A DNA stretch of 64,000 bases from Ligula intestinalis (lineage: Eukaryota; Platyhelminthes; Cestoda; Diphyllobothriidea; Diphyllobothriidae): the NCBI GenBank assembly GCA_036362985.1, contig JAYGXS010000005.1, positions 24,512,242 through 24,576,241 of the forward strand. Reading direction: 5' to 3'. Of the stretch, positions 44,781 to 55,984 are shown one piece after another (position 1 is the stretch's first letter; each line of letters starts with the position of its first letter). The position numbers were made by a program, and so were the translations under genes. The notes under the pieces were generated by a model that did no database searches, was not told the origin of the DNA, and saw only the letters and a program-made list of their open reading frames with translations.

Positions 44781-47700
44781 ATATGCGCATGCAAGAGAGA
44801 ATTGAAAATGAAATTTGATTTTGCTAGCATGTAGATAACGCGAGCAATGTAGTACGTCTCTATTACAGAGTTATAGATAATTGTATAGCTTTAATACAAC
44901 AGAATATGTTAGGTTCCAATAAACTGTCAAAACTAAATGTTTGCTTTTTTCCAACGGAAATATATGTTTGCCTTATTGCAGTTAATTAGTTGACGAAGTG
45001 ACATCCATTTCAATAAAAACGAAATTGAGCTGTACTTGAATAAACTCTCCACCATTATACGTCAATCGGAGTATACGCCTATTTTTCGCAAAATTGCACT
45101 AAATTTCAGGTTCCAGGTGAAGACTCACAGCTTAGTGGACAATAAATAAAAGGGTAGTGTGACCTACTGCGGACTGCTGTTATTTCTACAGGTTACGGAT
45201 TGCTGCACAAAATTCAGTCTTCTTATTTTATCCTTTAAACAGACGTGGCAGCATGTGTTGGCACCCAAAAGCTCTTGACTTTTTTTGCTGGAATTCTACT
45301 ACTCCACTGTTGACATCTGTGCTTAGCTCCGCTCAGTAATAAATCATTGCAATTTCTTTGGTTAAGCAATGACAGTTTAGTGTTCAGCTCAAAAAAATGA
45401 ACAAATAGGATGACGTCTTCCCAGGTAAATAGCGTTTGCGTTTTGAAGACATGTGCGTCAATCTTTTGCCCTAAAAACCGTTGGCAATTGGACTCTTTGG
45501 TATTTGCCAAAACGTTATCGGAATTATGTTGCTTAATCTTGCGACGCAAGTTTGATCAAATTTTAAGCTGGAATTCTATCAGAAAATATCGACAACTCCA
45601 GATCTAAACTAAGTGTGTGATCGCAAAATGAAGCAGGCGCATTAATGGTTTTGTTCAATACAAATGACCTTTAAATGCGAAAGAAAGCTTGCATGCCCAT
45701 ATAACGAACGGACGCACATTTCTCAAATACTTGAAATGCCTCAGTTATGTATGTCAAGGTGACCTATGGCTAGGTACTTTAATTGCCTTCCTCAAAATTA
45801 TTTCGTGGAAATATGCTATTCCTTATTATTCGCGTAAAAAAGAGAGAGGAATTTGCATTTCACAACCCTTTTTGCTTTCCGCACAACTGGTATGCAAATA
45901 CATTCTTACACAAGAGTAGTGCATTTCGACTGTGAAATTTAAACCAACATTCAGCAATTTACAAGCTCTATCCCCCATGAGAAACCCCATTAGCTTGCGT
46001 ACTGAGATGTTCATTATTTGAATGAAGTTTATTTGGAAGACTGCCGAAACCAATAACGAACTCTGTGCCAAATATGCTCAATGGACGTTTTCGGTAGCCA
46101 ACACTTTCGTGGCGTTGTCAAATCTAATGAGCCCGTGATACATAATTTCATTTCATCTGATATTATACTCACAACTGATTGTAGAACCCATCCGAATACA
46201 GTCAAATTTTTATTTTTCAAAAAGCCTAAAACAAGAACGTTGGGAGCGTTTTACAGTTTTAAACACGAATCACACAGAAGAAAATACATGCAAACCCGGG
46301 GAACTTTAAATTCTTTCGAAAGACACTGCTGGTATACAATTCTCTCTCGCGACCGCTTAAAACATAGTTGAGACAAAAGAATAACTCTTGTGGAGCCATC
46401 CTCTCGGATGAAACTAAATTCTGTCGTAAATAAGGTACACTCTAGTCCAAGTCATAAAATTCAGAAGGCAAATGTCTATTTCCAGCAAAGCTGTGTTGAG
46501 TATATATATGCTAATTTGAGTGCTTTTGTGTGAAGAGTATATTGAAAATGCACAGGTATGGTTAAAGTAGTATTAGACGACATTGAAGACTTAAAAGCTA
46601 TGGTCAACTTCGTTTCTTAGTATAGAAGATAAAGTGCTCAAGGGCAAAAGCCTTCTTTCTTTAATAAAGTGACTCAAAGTGAATTATGTCTATACGTGGG
46701 CCATAGAGGAAGTCATCTAATGTAACTTATTTCAATTCATTGTGTAGTCTTAATTCTTAACCTTTGTTCATTCATTTGTCAATCTCAATAGAATTTATAC
46801 AGGAAATAAGAAGCTCGCATCCTTTGTATATACTTCAAACACTTTTTTTATTTTGTTACGAAAATTAAAGAGAACGCAATTAAGTTAAACAGCCGGCATC
46901 TGTTCAGCAGAAGGAGTATAGATTATCATACACGGTTAAAAAAACGCTTATTTGCTCTGTGATTGTCCAATAAAAGGTGTATGTTGGACAAATCGAATAA
47001 CAAAAATACAGTAATGGACTTAATTAAGGCCAAAAATTAAACCTTGTCTGTGAATTAAGAGCATAAAGTAAAACAAAAAATTAAGTGATTTTGTCTGTTA
47101 TTGTCGTGAACAATAAAGTAAGGAATGAAACAAGGACCCTCTTGCAGACAATGCGACTATGAAACGTCCATTAACTGCAAAAATTATTTTCATGTCCGCG
47201 TCTTTGGATGCATTAGATTTATTGGGGCCGCAGAAATTAAAAGTGGAACAATCGGAACAATAGAGATTTAAAAAGGCGCAGACTTTTTCAACTTCAATTC
47301 CGATTAGAACCATGCCCATTTGTAAGAAAAAGGATAACAGATTAGAGTCTGTGGATTTTAACCTGTCAGCGGTCACTAATAAAATGAGTGCGCTGTGTAG
47401 CACATGAAAAATATCCTTTTCACCGCATTCTTTATCTGTACGTAGAACCGGAAATATTAGCATGTCGGGTACCCTTTGAATGGGAAACTATAGAAGCATA
47501 CTTTTTAGGTCTTTGTAGCTGTAAAATTGCACCTTGGTTTGTGTTAACGTTGCACAAATAAACGTTCGAGACCACAACCCCGTGAATATTACCCACCTAC
47601 TTAACCTGCTAAATTAGTTATTGAAGTAGGTCTAACTGAAAGATAAAGGTTTTTTTCTTAAATGGATTAATTGTGCTATAAGAACAACTATACATATATT

Positions 47701-48383
47701 TGCTTTGCAAACGTGCACAGGAATACTTTTTTTGCAAAACCACAAAAATAACAAGGATGAAAAGATCTTAACGTAAATTTGTTCTCAAAGACAATGTAAG
47801 ATTTCCTTTTAAAAATTTAATCTGCCGAAATAGGCATTTTTTGGATGTTCCTCCGGACTAGAATCTTCATTAATCTGACAATTTGTAAACTTTCCTATTG
47901 CCACTGCTCAACATGTTGACGTTCGCAAAAAAATATATTCACTAAAAACAGGGTAAATAAAAAGTGCTGTTTTTCGATGCGTTGCAGATCATTCTTTATA
48001 TAACTTTGTCAACAATTAAAGATCTTGTTTGCTGTTATTCAAACATTGCCCTGAATATGATCACATAAAGGAGATTAACAAAAATATCGTAAAACTCCCC
48101 CAATGATATGCTGACCACATTAAAGAGAACTTCCAAATAAGTTTGGTTTTTATGCCCCTGTGATCATTCCCTCAAGCATGCAACTAAGGTGCCTTCTTCA
48201 GCATTACAATTCAGATAAAGCAATATTTTGCAAGATTCACAACATATTTTATCGGCCACCATCTTAAATAAAAAAAAACAACTGTGCCTTTTGACTTACT
48301 TGCAGTAGCATGCATATTTTGTAAATTTAATTTGCAGCTAAATTCAAGAACAGAAGGGAAGAAGAATATTCCTGTAGACATAC
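44781..48383. other. LAR-type gene intron, nothing recognised
   Basis: Frames at 45235-45549 (minus), 46081-46371 (plus) and 47098-47463 (minus) are the longest. None shows a domain I can name. Confidence 0.45.
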
Positions 48384-48701
48384 GTTTGACAACGATGCTG
48401 ATATTTCGGCGCACAACACCGAGGGTGTTCTTGGCGATGCAAATGTAGGTGGAGTGGTCGGTGATGTCGGTGAGACGAAGGGTTGCCTGCTGGGAGTGAG
48501 GTTCGGTGAGTGATCGTTCCGTCTGCACCGCGGAACCGACGACATCTCGCAGGCCAAGCGCCACCACCGATGTGCCCTGCGTTGCCCACCATACCATTGG
48601 TATTGGGTAGCCGCTGGCTTTGCACGTGAGGTTGGTACCTTTGCCCGGAGACACATATACCTGATCAACCATGTCATGAATGGTTGGTGGAAATTCAATG
48701 C
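48384..48701 (-). CDS. LAR: LAR-type RPTP exon: complete Ig3 domain
   Basis: This 318-bp exon has acceptor GACTATTTCAG and donor GTATGT, phase 1 in and 1 out, and encodes one whole Ig domain of 106 codons. It begins IEFPPTIHDM. Visible features are the first cysteine in 'NLTCKASGYPIP', the tryptophans in 'MVWWATQG', and the second cysteine in 'STYICIAKNTLGV'. Two sequons (NLT, NIS) are present. The usual D-x-G before the Y-x-C is absent, as in LAR Ig3 of other animals, which supports this domain rather than a generic Ig. A central insertion (about residues 40-65, rich in Val, Ser and Thr) makes it longer than I would expect for vertebrate Ig3. Confidence 0.88.
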
Positions 48702-49014
48702 CTGAAATAGTCAAAAATTATTTTTAATTGTCACAGACTGACAGATTTTCATAAAGCTGCAGGAGCGCAAAATGTACTGCTAGGCTGCGGTTAAAAGGCA
48801 AGCAAACATGACAGCAGGTGCATATTCAATGCCAAACAGCAGGAGAAACGTCAAGCAAAGTCTGCAGTCTTTGTTGAGCAATATAAGTAGAAGCCACTTT
48901 GGCAAATCATTTTCCTCAGGCTAGCTTCGGCAACAGGCTATGAAAAAAACAAAGGCCTATATAAATAATATTTTTTAGCCACAACAAGGTGCATTTTGTG
49001 CAGCCTATAAATTA

Positions 49015-50005
49015 GACGCCATTGATCATGTAATATTTCGTCATATGCGAAAGACTAATACACTTTTGCTTATCAGAATTGACTCCACTTGTGATAATTT
49101 TTATTGTGTCTTCTATTCTGAAGTCATTTTAGACAGAATGAGATGTGCGCTTTTTAACGAGCGTCAGTTTAACTCCTTGCAAAACTTATTTATGGTAAAA
49201 ACTGACTTCATAAGTACTATGCCTTTTGATAATTGATTTTGACTGCCTTTATAAATTCAAATATATTATATGTAAAACATGTACGAAAAAATTATTTCTT
49301 GCACATGTTTGATAGGGAATCACGCCAACTTCAAATTTAACTTTTTAAGGAAGCGAAGCGTTCAGGTTTAAAAAAAGTTGTTAATTATGAGCTTTTCTGC
49401 AACTCTAAACCGTTTATTCAAAAAACATCGTATCTGTCAGTTTATTAACGCTACCTTCAATGCATTAAACATGTTCCACATCTTTTCTAACATTTTACGA
49501 CAGCAATTTGACAAATTCTTCAGACTGTAGGTAAGACCTTCTTTTCCTTAAACAAGATGTGCACAGTGCGCAGTTTTTGAACCTTGAATTCGATTACAGC
49601 AATCACTAGATTAGAAAATTATTCAGCAATTGGGGACATTTTTTAAAACCGAAAGCTACTCTTCTTTTAAGCATAAAATTTAAAGAAGGCGTACTTTTCT
49701 ATCAAACACGGACAAGAAATAATTTTTTCATGCATGTTTTTCATAAAATATATTTGAATTGGTAAAGGCAGTCAAAATCAATTATTAAAAGGCATGGTAT
49801 TCAAGCATTTAGTTTTTTCAATGGATACGTTTGGCTAGGAGTCGGGAGGAAACTCGTTAAAAAACGGGTATTTTATCCTGACTAAAATGACTTCAGGATA
49901 GACCACACAAATATTAGTATCACAACTGGAGTCAATTGCGAATAGCGAAAGAGTATAAGTCATTCGCATATGTCAAAATATTGCATGACCAACGGTGTCT
50001 ACTGT
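49015..50005. mobile_element. Foldback element with ~390-bp inverted arms
   Basis: Left arm 49015-49420 and right arm 49620-50005 are diverged reverse complements throughout. For example, 'taaaggcagtcaaaatcaatta' in the right arm (49763) appears reversed at 49230-49250, and the outer ends 'atgtaatatttcgtcatatgcgaaagac' and 'gtcattcgcatatgtcaaaatattgcat' match. A diverged relative is at 13440-14530. No coding capacity was seen. Confidence 0.72.
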
Positions 50006-50084
50006 ACAAAAAGTTGTCTGCAGGGGATTGCAGTTGTTATGGTTGGATTAATACCCATCCCACCTCAAGTGATCAATCAGTTAG

Positions 50085-50310
50085 GCGCCGTAAGAGAGGT
50101 CGAAATCAACCTTCAGTGCGTTTGTGCTTGAAGCTATCCCGGTGCGCTTAAAGTCGCGGCTTCTTCGAGGGTTGCCAACTGACGGGATAACTTGGACACC
50201 GTAGTCAGTCTAGTGTGCATCTTTTGTAGTGGAATTGCTTGCTGCGGGCTGTAAGTCAGGCTCAATGGCTTCTTTTTGATGTGGTCTTCATAGCGGTCCT
50301 AAACGGGAGC
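50085..50310 (+). repeat. Dispersed repeat (family R), copy
   Basis: It aligns in blocks with 29035-29240 ('gacgggata', 'agtgtgcatctttt', 'tgtggtcttcatagcggtcc'). It is GC-richer than the surrounding intron. Confidence 0.5.
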
Positions 50311-50314
50311 CTAC

Positions 50315-53300
50315 CTAGCGAGGTGTGCTGTTGGTCGCGCCAGCCGCCTGCGGCTTCTCCCCCTCCAGTCTTCTTGACTTTGTTTTGAAATCAGGTTTAG
50401 GTGCATAAGTGGTAAAGGAATGGGGTAGATTCTTCGCAAGCCTAATTTCACTATTATCCCGCGGGAGTCATCGCGTCGCCTCAGCCTGCCGAAGCTTGTG
50501 GTGGAAATCGTCGAGCTCAAGGGCTGAACTGTTGGTTGGATAAATTAGTAACTCCATAAAACTTTAACTAACTTCTTGGCTTGATTGCTGCATTGCTAAG
50601 TCATAATGCCTGCGAACAAACTATATTCAGGTAGGCATGCGCTGTAGTAAGCTCAATTTGGCCATGCATTTCAGATGCAGTATTTCAGTCTGAATGGCAG
50701 ATTCGCCAGATTCTCATGAACAAAGAACAGAAGCAGCAATAATGAGGCTAATCTTATTCACATTAACTTAGACTTGCGTAAGAATATAAAAATCTTCCAG
50801 CGGATGTAAATCTTGAAACATAATTACGGATGGCATGATAAGAGGCCATTCACCAATATTTCTTGCTTAGTAAAGGACTTAATACATGGGGGCCAATTCA
50901 AGTTCAGATATTTTGAACAATGACGTTAAAAGTCTATATTTAGAATCCATGCATAACTGCATAAGCGAGCAGAACTCAACGCTTTATATTACATCTGTTA
51001 CTCGGTCTGTCTATACGGCGTTTAACCTTCAAAATAGGCTTTAGATAACTTAAACCGATATCGTAATTCCAGGCATACGTTGATTGGTTGTCAGAATGGT
51101 TTCACTTACTTACTGTTCATTATACAACCGGCAGATAGTTACTTATTTTAAAATATGAATGTCATGTCTTCCTTAAAAATAAGTAAATGGTACATTTGAA
51201 GTCAACAATGTTTGTGTCACGAAACAATTAAATGCTTCATATTCGACATGCAGATTTGCCAGCATATATTTATTGCCTTTGGCATCGGGCGCAAACCTTT
51301 GACTATCATGATCATTCTCCATATATCTGAAGCTTTCTCTTCAGATAAATCTTACCTTTCGTGGTTCGGCAGTTTTTTTCCGAAAAAAATGGGATTCTAT
51401 AGATAAATTAAGAACAACTGGGAATTGTGACGCAGACAGTATTTTCAATATTGTAATAGGTTGAAATATTATGCACCAACGTATGTAACATGACTGCTCA
51501 TTTTTCAAAACACCTATCCTTCTAAAAAAAGTCTAAATAAACGCAAACAGTTTACCATATTACCTGAGTTGAATTTGCGGACAAATCGTGCTCATAACGA
51601 CCAATGTAGACAGGGCCATGGTTACTGGAGCGTTTTACTACAAAACGTAGACTTATTATACTGCACGTTTTTATTTTTCGTTGATTTATTTTTACCACTA
51701 GCTGCTTTCTGGTATTGCGATCAGTCAGTTAACCCAATATAAGCAATGAATTTTACCCTTACTTCTTCCAATGAGCTCTGTAAAGTTGGCTTTGTGCGCG
51801 GCCAACCCTAACAAAGGATGTCGGGATTTAATTCTTCGAGACTTCATCATTAAATTTTCCGAAAATAAATACAACGTATCCACTACCTTATGAATCGGTT
51901 GTAGACAATTTCAAATTTGAGAGTTCCAGATAAGTACGCTTTCCGAAGTAAATATTATGAGGTTAAAGCCAGGAGCATATCGGTTTCGTTCAAATTTCAG
52001 GTTTTTCACGTGTTTATTACTGAGTGCCGGCCGGAAAATCACTTAAATGCGAATTTGTCAGTGAATTTCGAGATAAAGTAAAACCTGATGTCAAGAAAAA
52101 CTATTTTAAAATTTGCTTTTAAGGTTTAAAAGCTCAATAAGAATACATTTTTCGAACTGAATTACAAAATCAAATTCAATATTTTGGGGAATATGGAATC
52201 TGAAATAATATATCATCGTAATTCAGAAGTTACAATCGACTAGCAGTTAATCTCCCTGAAACGAAGCAGGCATTTCTGTATGCTAGTAAAAGGGTTTTAC
52301 TTTCAATTTAAATGAATTAAGCCTAGACTAAACACTTATAAAGCAGCATTACTAAAAAACTGATATACATTTTTTTGTGAATTCATATTTAGGTCTTTGA
52401 AATACCTAATTGGGCAAATGTTTTTACATAGAATAACATATAAAAGACCATGCTTTGATAGCAGATGCGTGCACAAAATACTTGATGCAAATATTTTCCA
52501 CTAAAGACCGTTTCATTTATCAACCAAATTGGAAATAAATGGGAAAATACCCATTGCTTAAACAATTATTTTAATGATGTCGGTTGCTAAAGGCTACCAG
52601 AGGGAAGGACTTTCTAAAGTAGGCATCCTAACATGACTGGACTAATATTATGTCTTTTTCCGTGTGAAATTTAGGAATGCTAATCAAATTTAGTAATCTT
52701 TTCAAATCAGGCACTTATTTCCTACTTTTGGTTTAAAGTTCATGAAAAAGTGCAGATACTCTCAGCCTGCTGGCCATGCTTTACTCAAGCAATATACGCC
52801 CCAAACAGACTGTTAACATTAAGATTCAACGATACTAAGATACTTTGGTGGACATTAATTTGCAGAACTCAATGAATACTATCTGTTATAGGAAATCAAC
52901 TCCACCAAAATAGAGATATTTTTGGCCATTTGCTGTCCAATACCAAGTGCCTGCAATTTGTGCGCAATTGTTTTGTGTGTTTAAAGTTCTGCCCACGCCA
53001 CAAAAGTAAAAATATCTACAGTCCTCTTACACGGCATTCTTTATCCGTTGCAGAACTTTATCAAAATGCTAGTCGTTCAGTTTAACCAGCGGTGGATGAT
53101 CAAAAGGACAGCACAGATAATAGAGTACGGAAATGTGTGCAATAACGTTACTGATGAATGATGTTCGGTCTGAAATTGCGTTTAATAGGATATGTGTTAA
53201 ATATCCGAAAGGTTATTTAATGTTCGTAAAGCGAAACTACGTATCGACACGTCAAAATGAAATTTGCTTCCACTTGCAATGCTGTTAGCTTTTTTGATTC

Positions 53301-54030
53301 TATTTATTGCAGTCCACTGGTTTGAAGTAGATGCATTGCGAACCTACACCCACTTATTGTTGGTTGTCCAATATTTCAGATAACTTGCATGCCCAAAAAG
53401 GCAAAAGGGAAAACCTAACCGCCCAGGTAAACAGTGTGGACTTTTATTTGCAAATACTACCAAACAATGTAGTTCAAATGCGTAATCAATTAGCAAAATA
53501 CTTTTAATGACTTTTAAAAAAAAAAAAAGGGCCAGCAAATTACATGCATTTCTACGATATTTATGCTGATATTTTTCTTATATTCTGTTCCCAAACCTCA
53601 AGGCAGCGGCCAGTAAGTGTTGGTAGAATGAAGTAAATGCCTATAGATTTTAGTGAGATTTTAGTGAGATTAATACGCAAATATCACGTTGATGCAGGCA
53701 CCAATAAAAGCGTAATTTGACACAGTTTTAGGTATCCCTTAGACTTCTTTGGGACTAAAACTGAAAAAAATATGTATGGCAACATAGTACGGTGTTGGCA
53801 TATGATGATGTGGTGGCCTGTCTGTTCTTCAATTGGCGACTTTCTATGGTCAAATTTAGTCTCAGCACTGAATATGGATTGGGCAAATTTTTGTTCCGCA
53901 GTGCAAGATGGCCAATGCTGACGCAACAAATCAACGCTCACTGAAGGCATTTATCGATTTTTTAATGCACGTTAAAATTTAACAGCAAAACCCTGTGCAC
54001 ATACCCATACTGTTTCTGCTTCTCCTCTGT
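50315..54030. other. LAR-type gene intron, nothing recognised
   Basis: AT-rich. A self-complementary CTGAAG...CTTCAG hairpin at 51328-51345 is the only local structure noted. Confidence 0.45.
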
Positions 54031-54032
54031 AG

Positions 54033-54155
54033 TTTTGTCTTTGGTGATGAATCCATGACCGATATTGAAACGTCAGGCGACTAAACATATTGTCCCAGCA
54101 ATCGAATCGTCTTTTAATTCTCAATTACTTCCTGAGACTTGCATTATCGCTTGTA
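54033..54155 (+). repeat. Family B repeat with near-intact hammerhead
   Basis: GTGATGA (54044-54050; C3 to G) is followed by ATCC...GATAT, GAAA (54067-54070), CGTC with C17 at 54074, and AGGC. The tail 'catattgtcccagcaatcga' and 'acttcctgagacttgcatta.cgcttgt' match other family B copies. Only C3 is wrong in the core. Confidence 0.6.
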
Positions 54156-54289
54156 TTTTAAATATACACACATGATGGTCGCTAGGAAGCCCCGCAAAAG
54201 GGGATTTTTTCACTCTTATTTGGTATCATCAGCTTTCCACTCGCAAGCCTGATCATCTGGCAAGACATATCGTCTGCATTAGCCTCCAT

Positions 54290-54349
54290 TTACTACTACT
54301 ACTACTACTACTACTACTACAACTACTACTACTACTACTACTACTACTG

Positions 54350-54380
<31 letters not shown>

Positions 54381-54395
54381 TACTACTTCTTCTAC
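54290..54395. repeat. (TAC)n trinucleotide microsatellite
   Basis: About 100 bp of TAC repeats with a few TGC, AAC and TTC variants. The minus-strand frame 54279-54638 with a poly-Val run is produced by this array and is not a gene. Confidence 0.92.
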
Positions 54396-54399
54396 GTTC

Positions 54400-55165
54400 A
54401 CACCCACTTTTTCCCCCTTCCGTCCTTTTATGTGAATCAGCGGTAGATAACGATCTCCTCGGTCACTTGCCTCACGAATGCTTATATTTCCTTGAGAAAA
54501 TTCCGGGCACTCAGTAGCCCGTAAATGTGAGAGCAGATAAAGCTGGCATGACGCATACAGATTCCGTATTATACCCTGTGTAAGAAACGAGCCTGCAATA
54601 GTAGGTGTCCAAGGAGAAAAATGGAGATAGGTAAACATATGCTAAAAGTAGCTGATACGTTCCAGTTTGTTTTTCAATGGTTGACATGCTGAAATACTTA
54701 ATGAAGAGGTGGTGTGAATTTATAGTTTGGGTGTATGAGTTTCCTTAGATATGTATCTGGATTTCAAGCGTTAATGAAAAAAAAGTTGAGTATTATGTGA
54801 TAATTCACAACTAAAAAGCCACGGAATTACTAAAAAAACTATTTATAGTCTTGAGGCTGCATGGGTAAGTGGAAAGAAACGTGATGGGCAGTGCATGTAG
54901 GTTGAAGCAGGGACAGTAATTTTTTAAAGGAATCATAATGTTTCACCCACCTATATCAAATAAATTTACCTTCAAACTTAAATGTTTATCATTCGTATAA
55001 ACTGGAACACAAGCATCCCAAAAAACTTAAATTTGAAAAAGATGTTGTTTGGGGTAAAAAGTCACGCTTATGAGTGAATTTTCTACTTTGGCGTCGCAAC
55101 TTGTCTTCGAACAAACTAGAAAAGGGCAATTAACAACTAAAATTTCAAAACTGCCGAAAAAACCA
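54400..55165. other. LAR-type gene intron, nothing recognised
   Basis: No exon or repeat match was seen. Confidence 0.4.
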
Positions 55166-55169
55166 ATAG

Positions 55170-55980
55170 TTATACAGGATGAGATTTCGTGCAGCCTCTG
55201 TCTTTTCCATCATTCTTTGAAGTGCTTGTACATACCATCCAGCTAAACGTGCAAGTTGACGCATGAACCATTGAAGTGCATGGCTGTGAGGAATTATCGG
55301 CAATTTTTAGAGCGAGAACTCTGACCATGCTTGTTTTTATCCCACGAAAAGGTATTTTCTGTGCCGAGGCCACTTCGGAAAAACGGTCACATCTCTTCAC
55401 GGTCGATTGGTTCTCGTAAATGCGTGTGGAGACAGATCCTTCTGCTTGCTCACAAAATACAGTATCACAAAATCCGCATAGGGTTTTGGAGATGGCGTCT
55501 TTCTTATTGAAGTAGCCAACCCTATCTTTAGGGTGTACTACCTGGGTGAGTAAAGTAGCCATCGGTTTGTGTGCCACTTTTATTTGGTGTTTCTGCAAGT
55601 GTCTTTCAACGAGTTCAGACACATTCCTTATATAAGGTTTTTGTTTTGGGCGCTTGAGTGGAACCATCTGATTCCGTTTTGTTGTGCTTGATATTCTTCG
55701 TGCATCGGTTCATAAAGCCTTTGTGGTTACCATTTCGAAAAAGTAAATCAAACAAGTAATTGATTGCCATTCGGAAGATTTGTGCGTTAGAGCAGTGTGT
55801 CTTTGATCGACGTAGAAGACTATTGACGGAACTCCGTTTATGGGGAATTAGGTTGTTGCTCTCGTACATCAGAAAAATTTCCGCATATGTTTCTTTGCAG
55901 CAAATGAATTTTTGTAATTTTCCGTCAATATTTGGCTGCAAAAAGACGATTTGGGGGACTAACCTCAAAAATTTGCTCAT
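55170..55980 (-). pseudogene. Penelope-like element: end of reverse transcriptase, linker and GIY-YIG endonuclease
   Basis: Two overlapping minus-strand frames belong to one element. The first (55980-55615) has 'GKLQKFICCKETYAEIFLMY', 'SNNLIPHKRSSVNSLLRRSK' and 'INYLFDLLFRNGNHKGFMNR', the typical end of the PLE reverse transcriptase and thumb. After a frameshift near 55620-55667, the second has 'KPYIRNVSELVERHLQKHQI', 'LCGFCDTVFCEQAEGSVSTRI' and 'KRCDRFSEVAS', matching the linker and the C-x-x-C GIY-YIG core (V-F-C-E-Q in place of V-Y-x-G-Q). The catalytic RT part upstream is not recognised. This is the only piece in the window that joins RT and endonuclease. Confidence 0.75.
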
Positions 55981-55984
55981 TCAC

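Noticed and set aside
54279..54638. 119-residue minus-strand frame with a long poly-Val run
   Set aside because: The Val run is the translation of the (TAC)n microsatellite. No start context or domain is seen.
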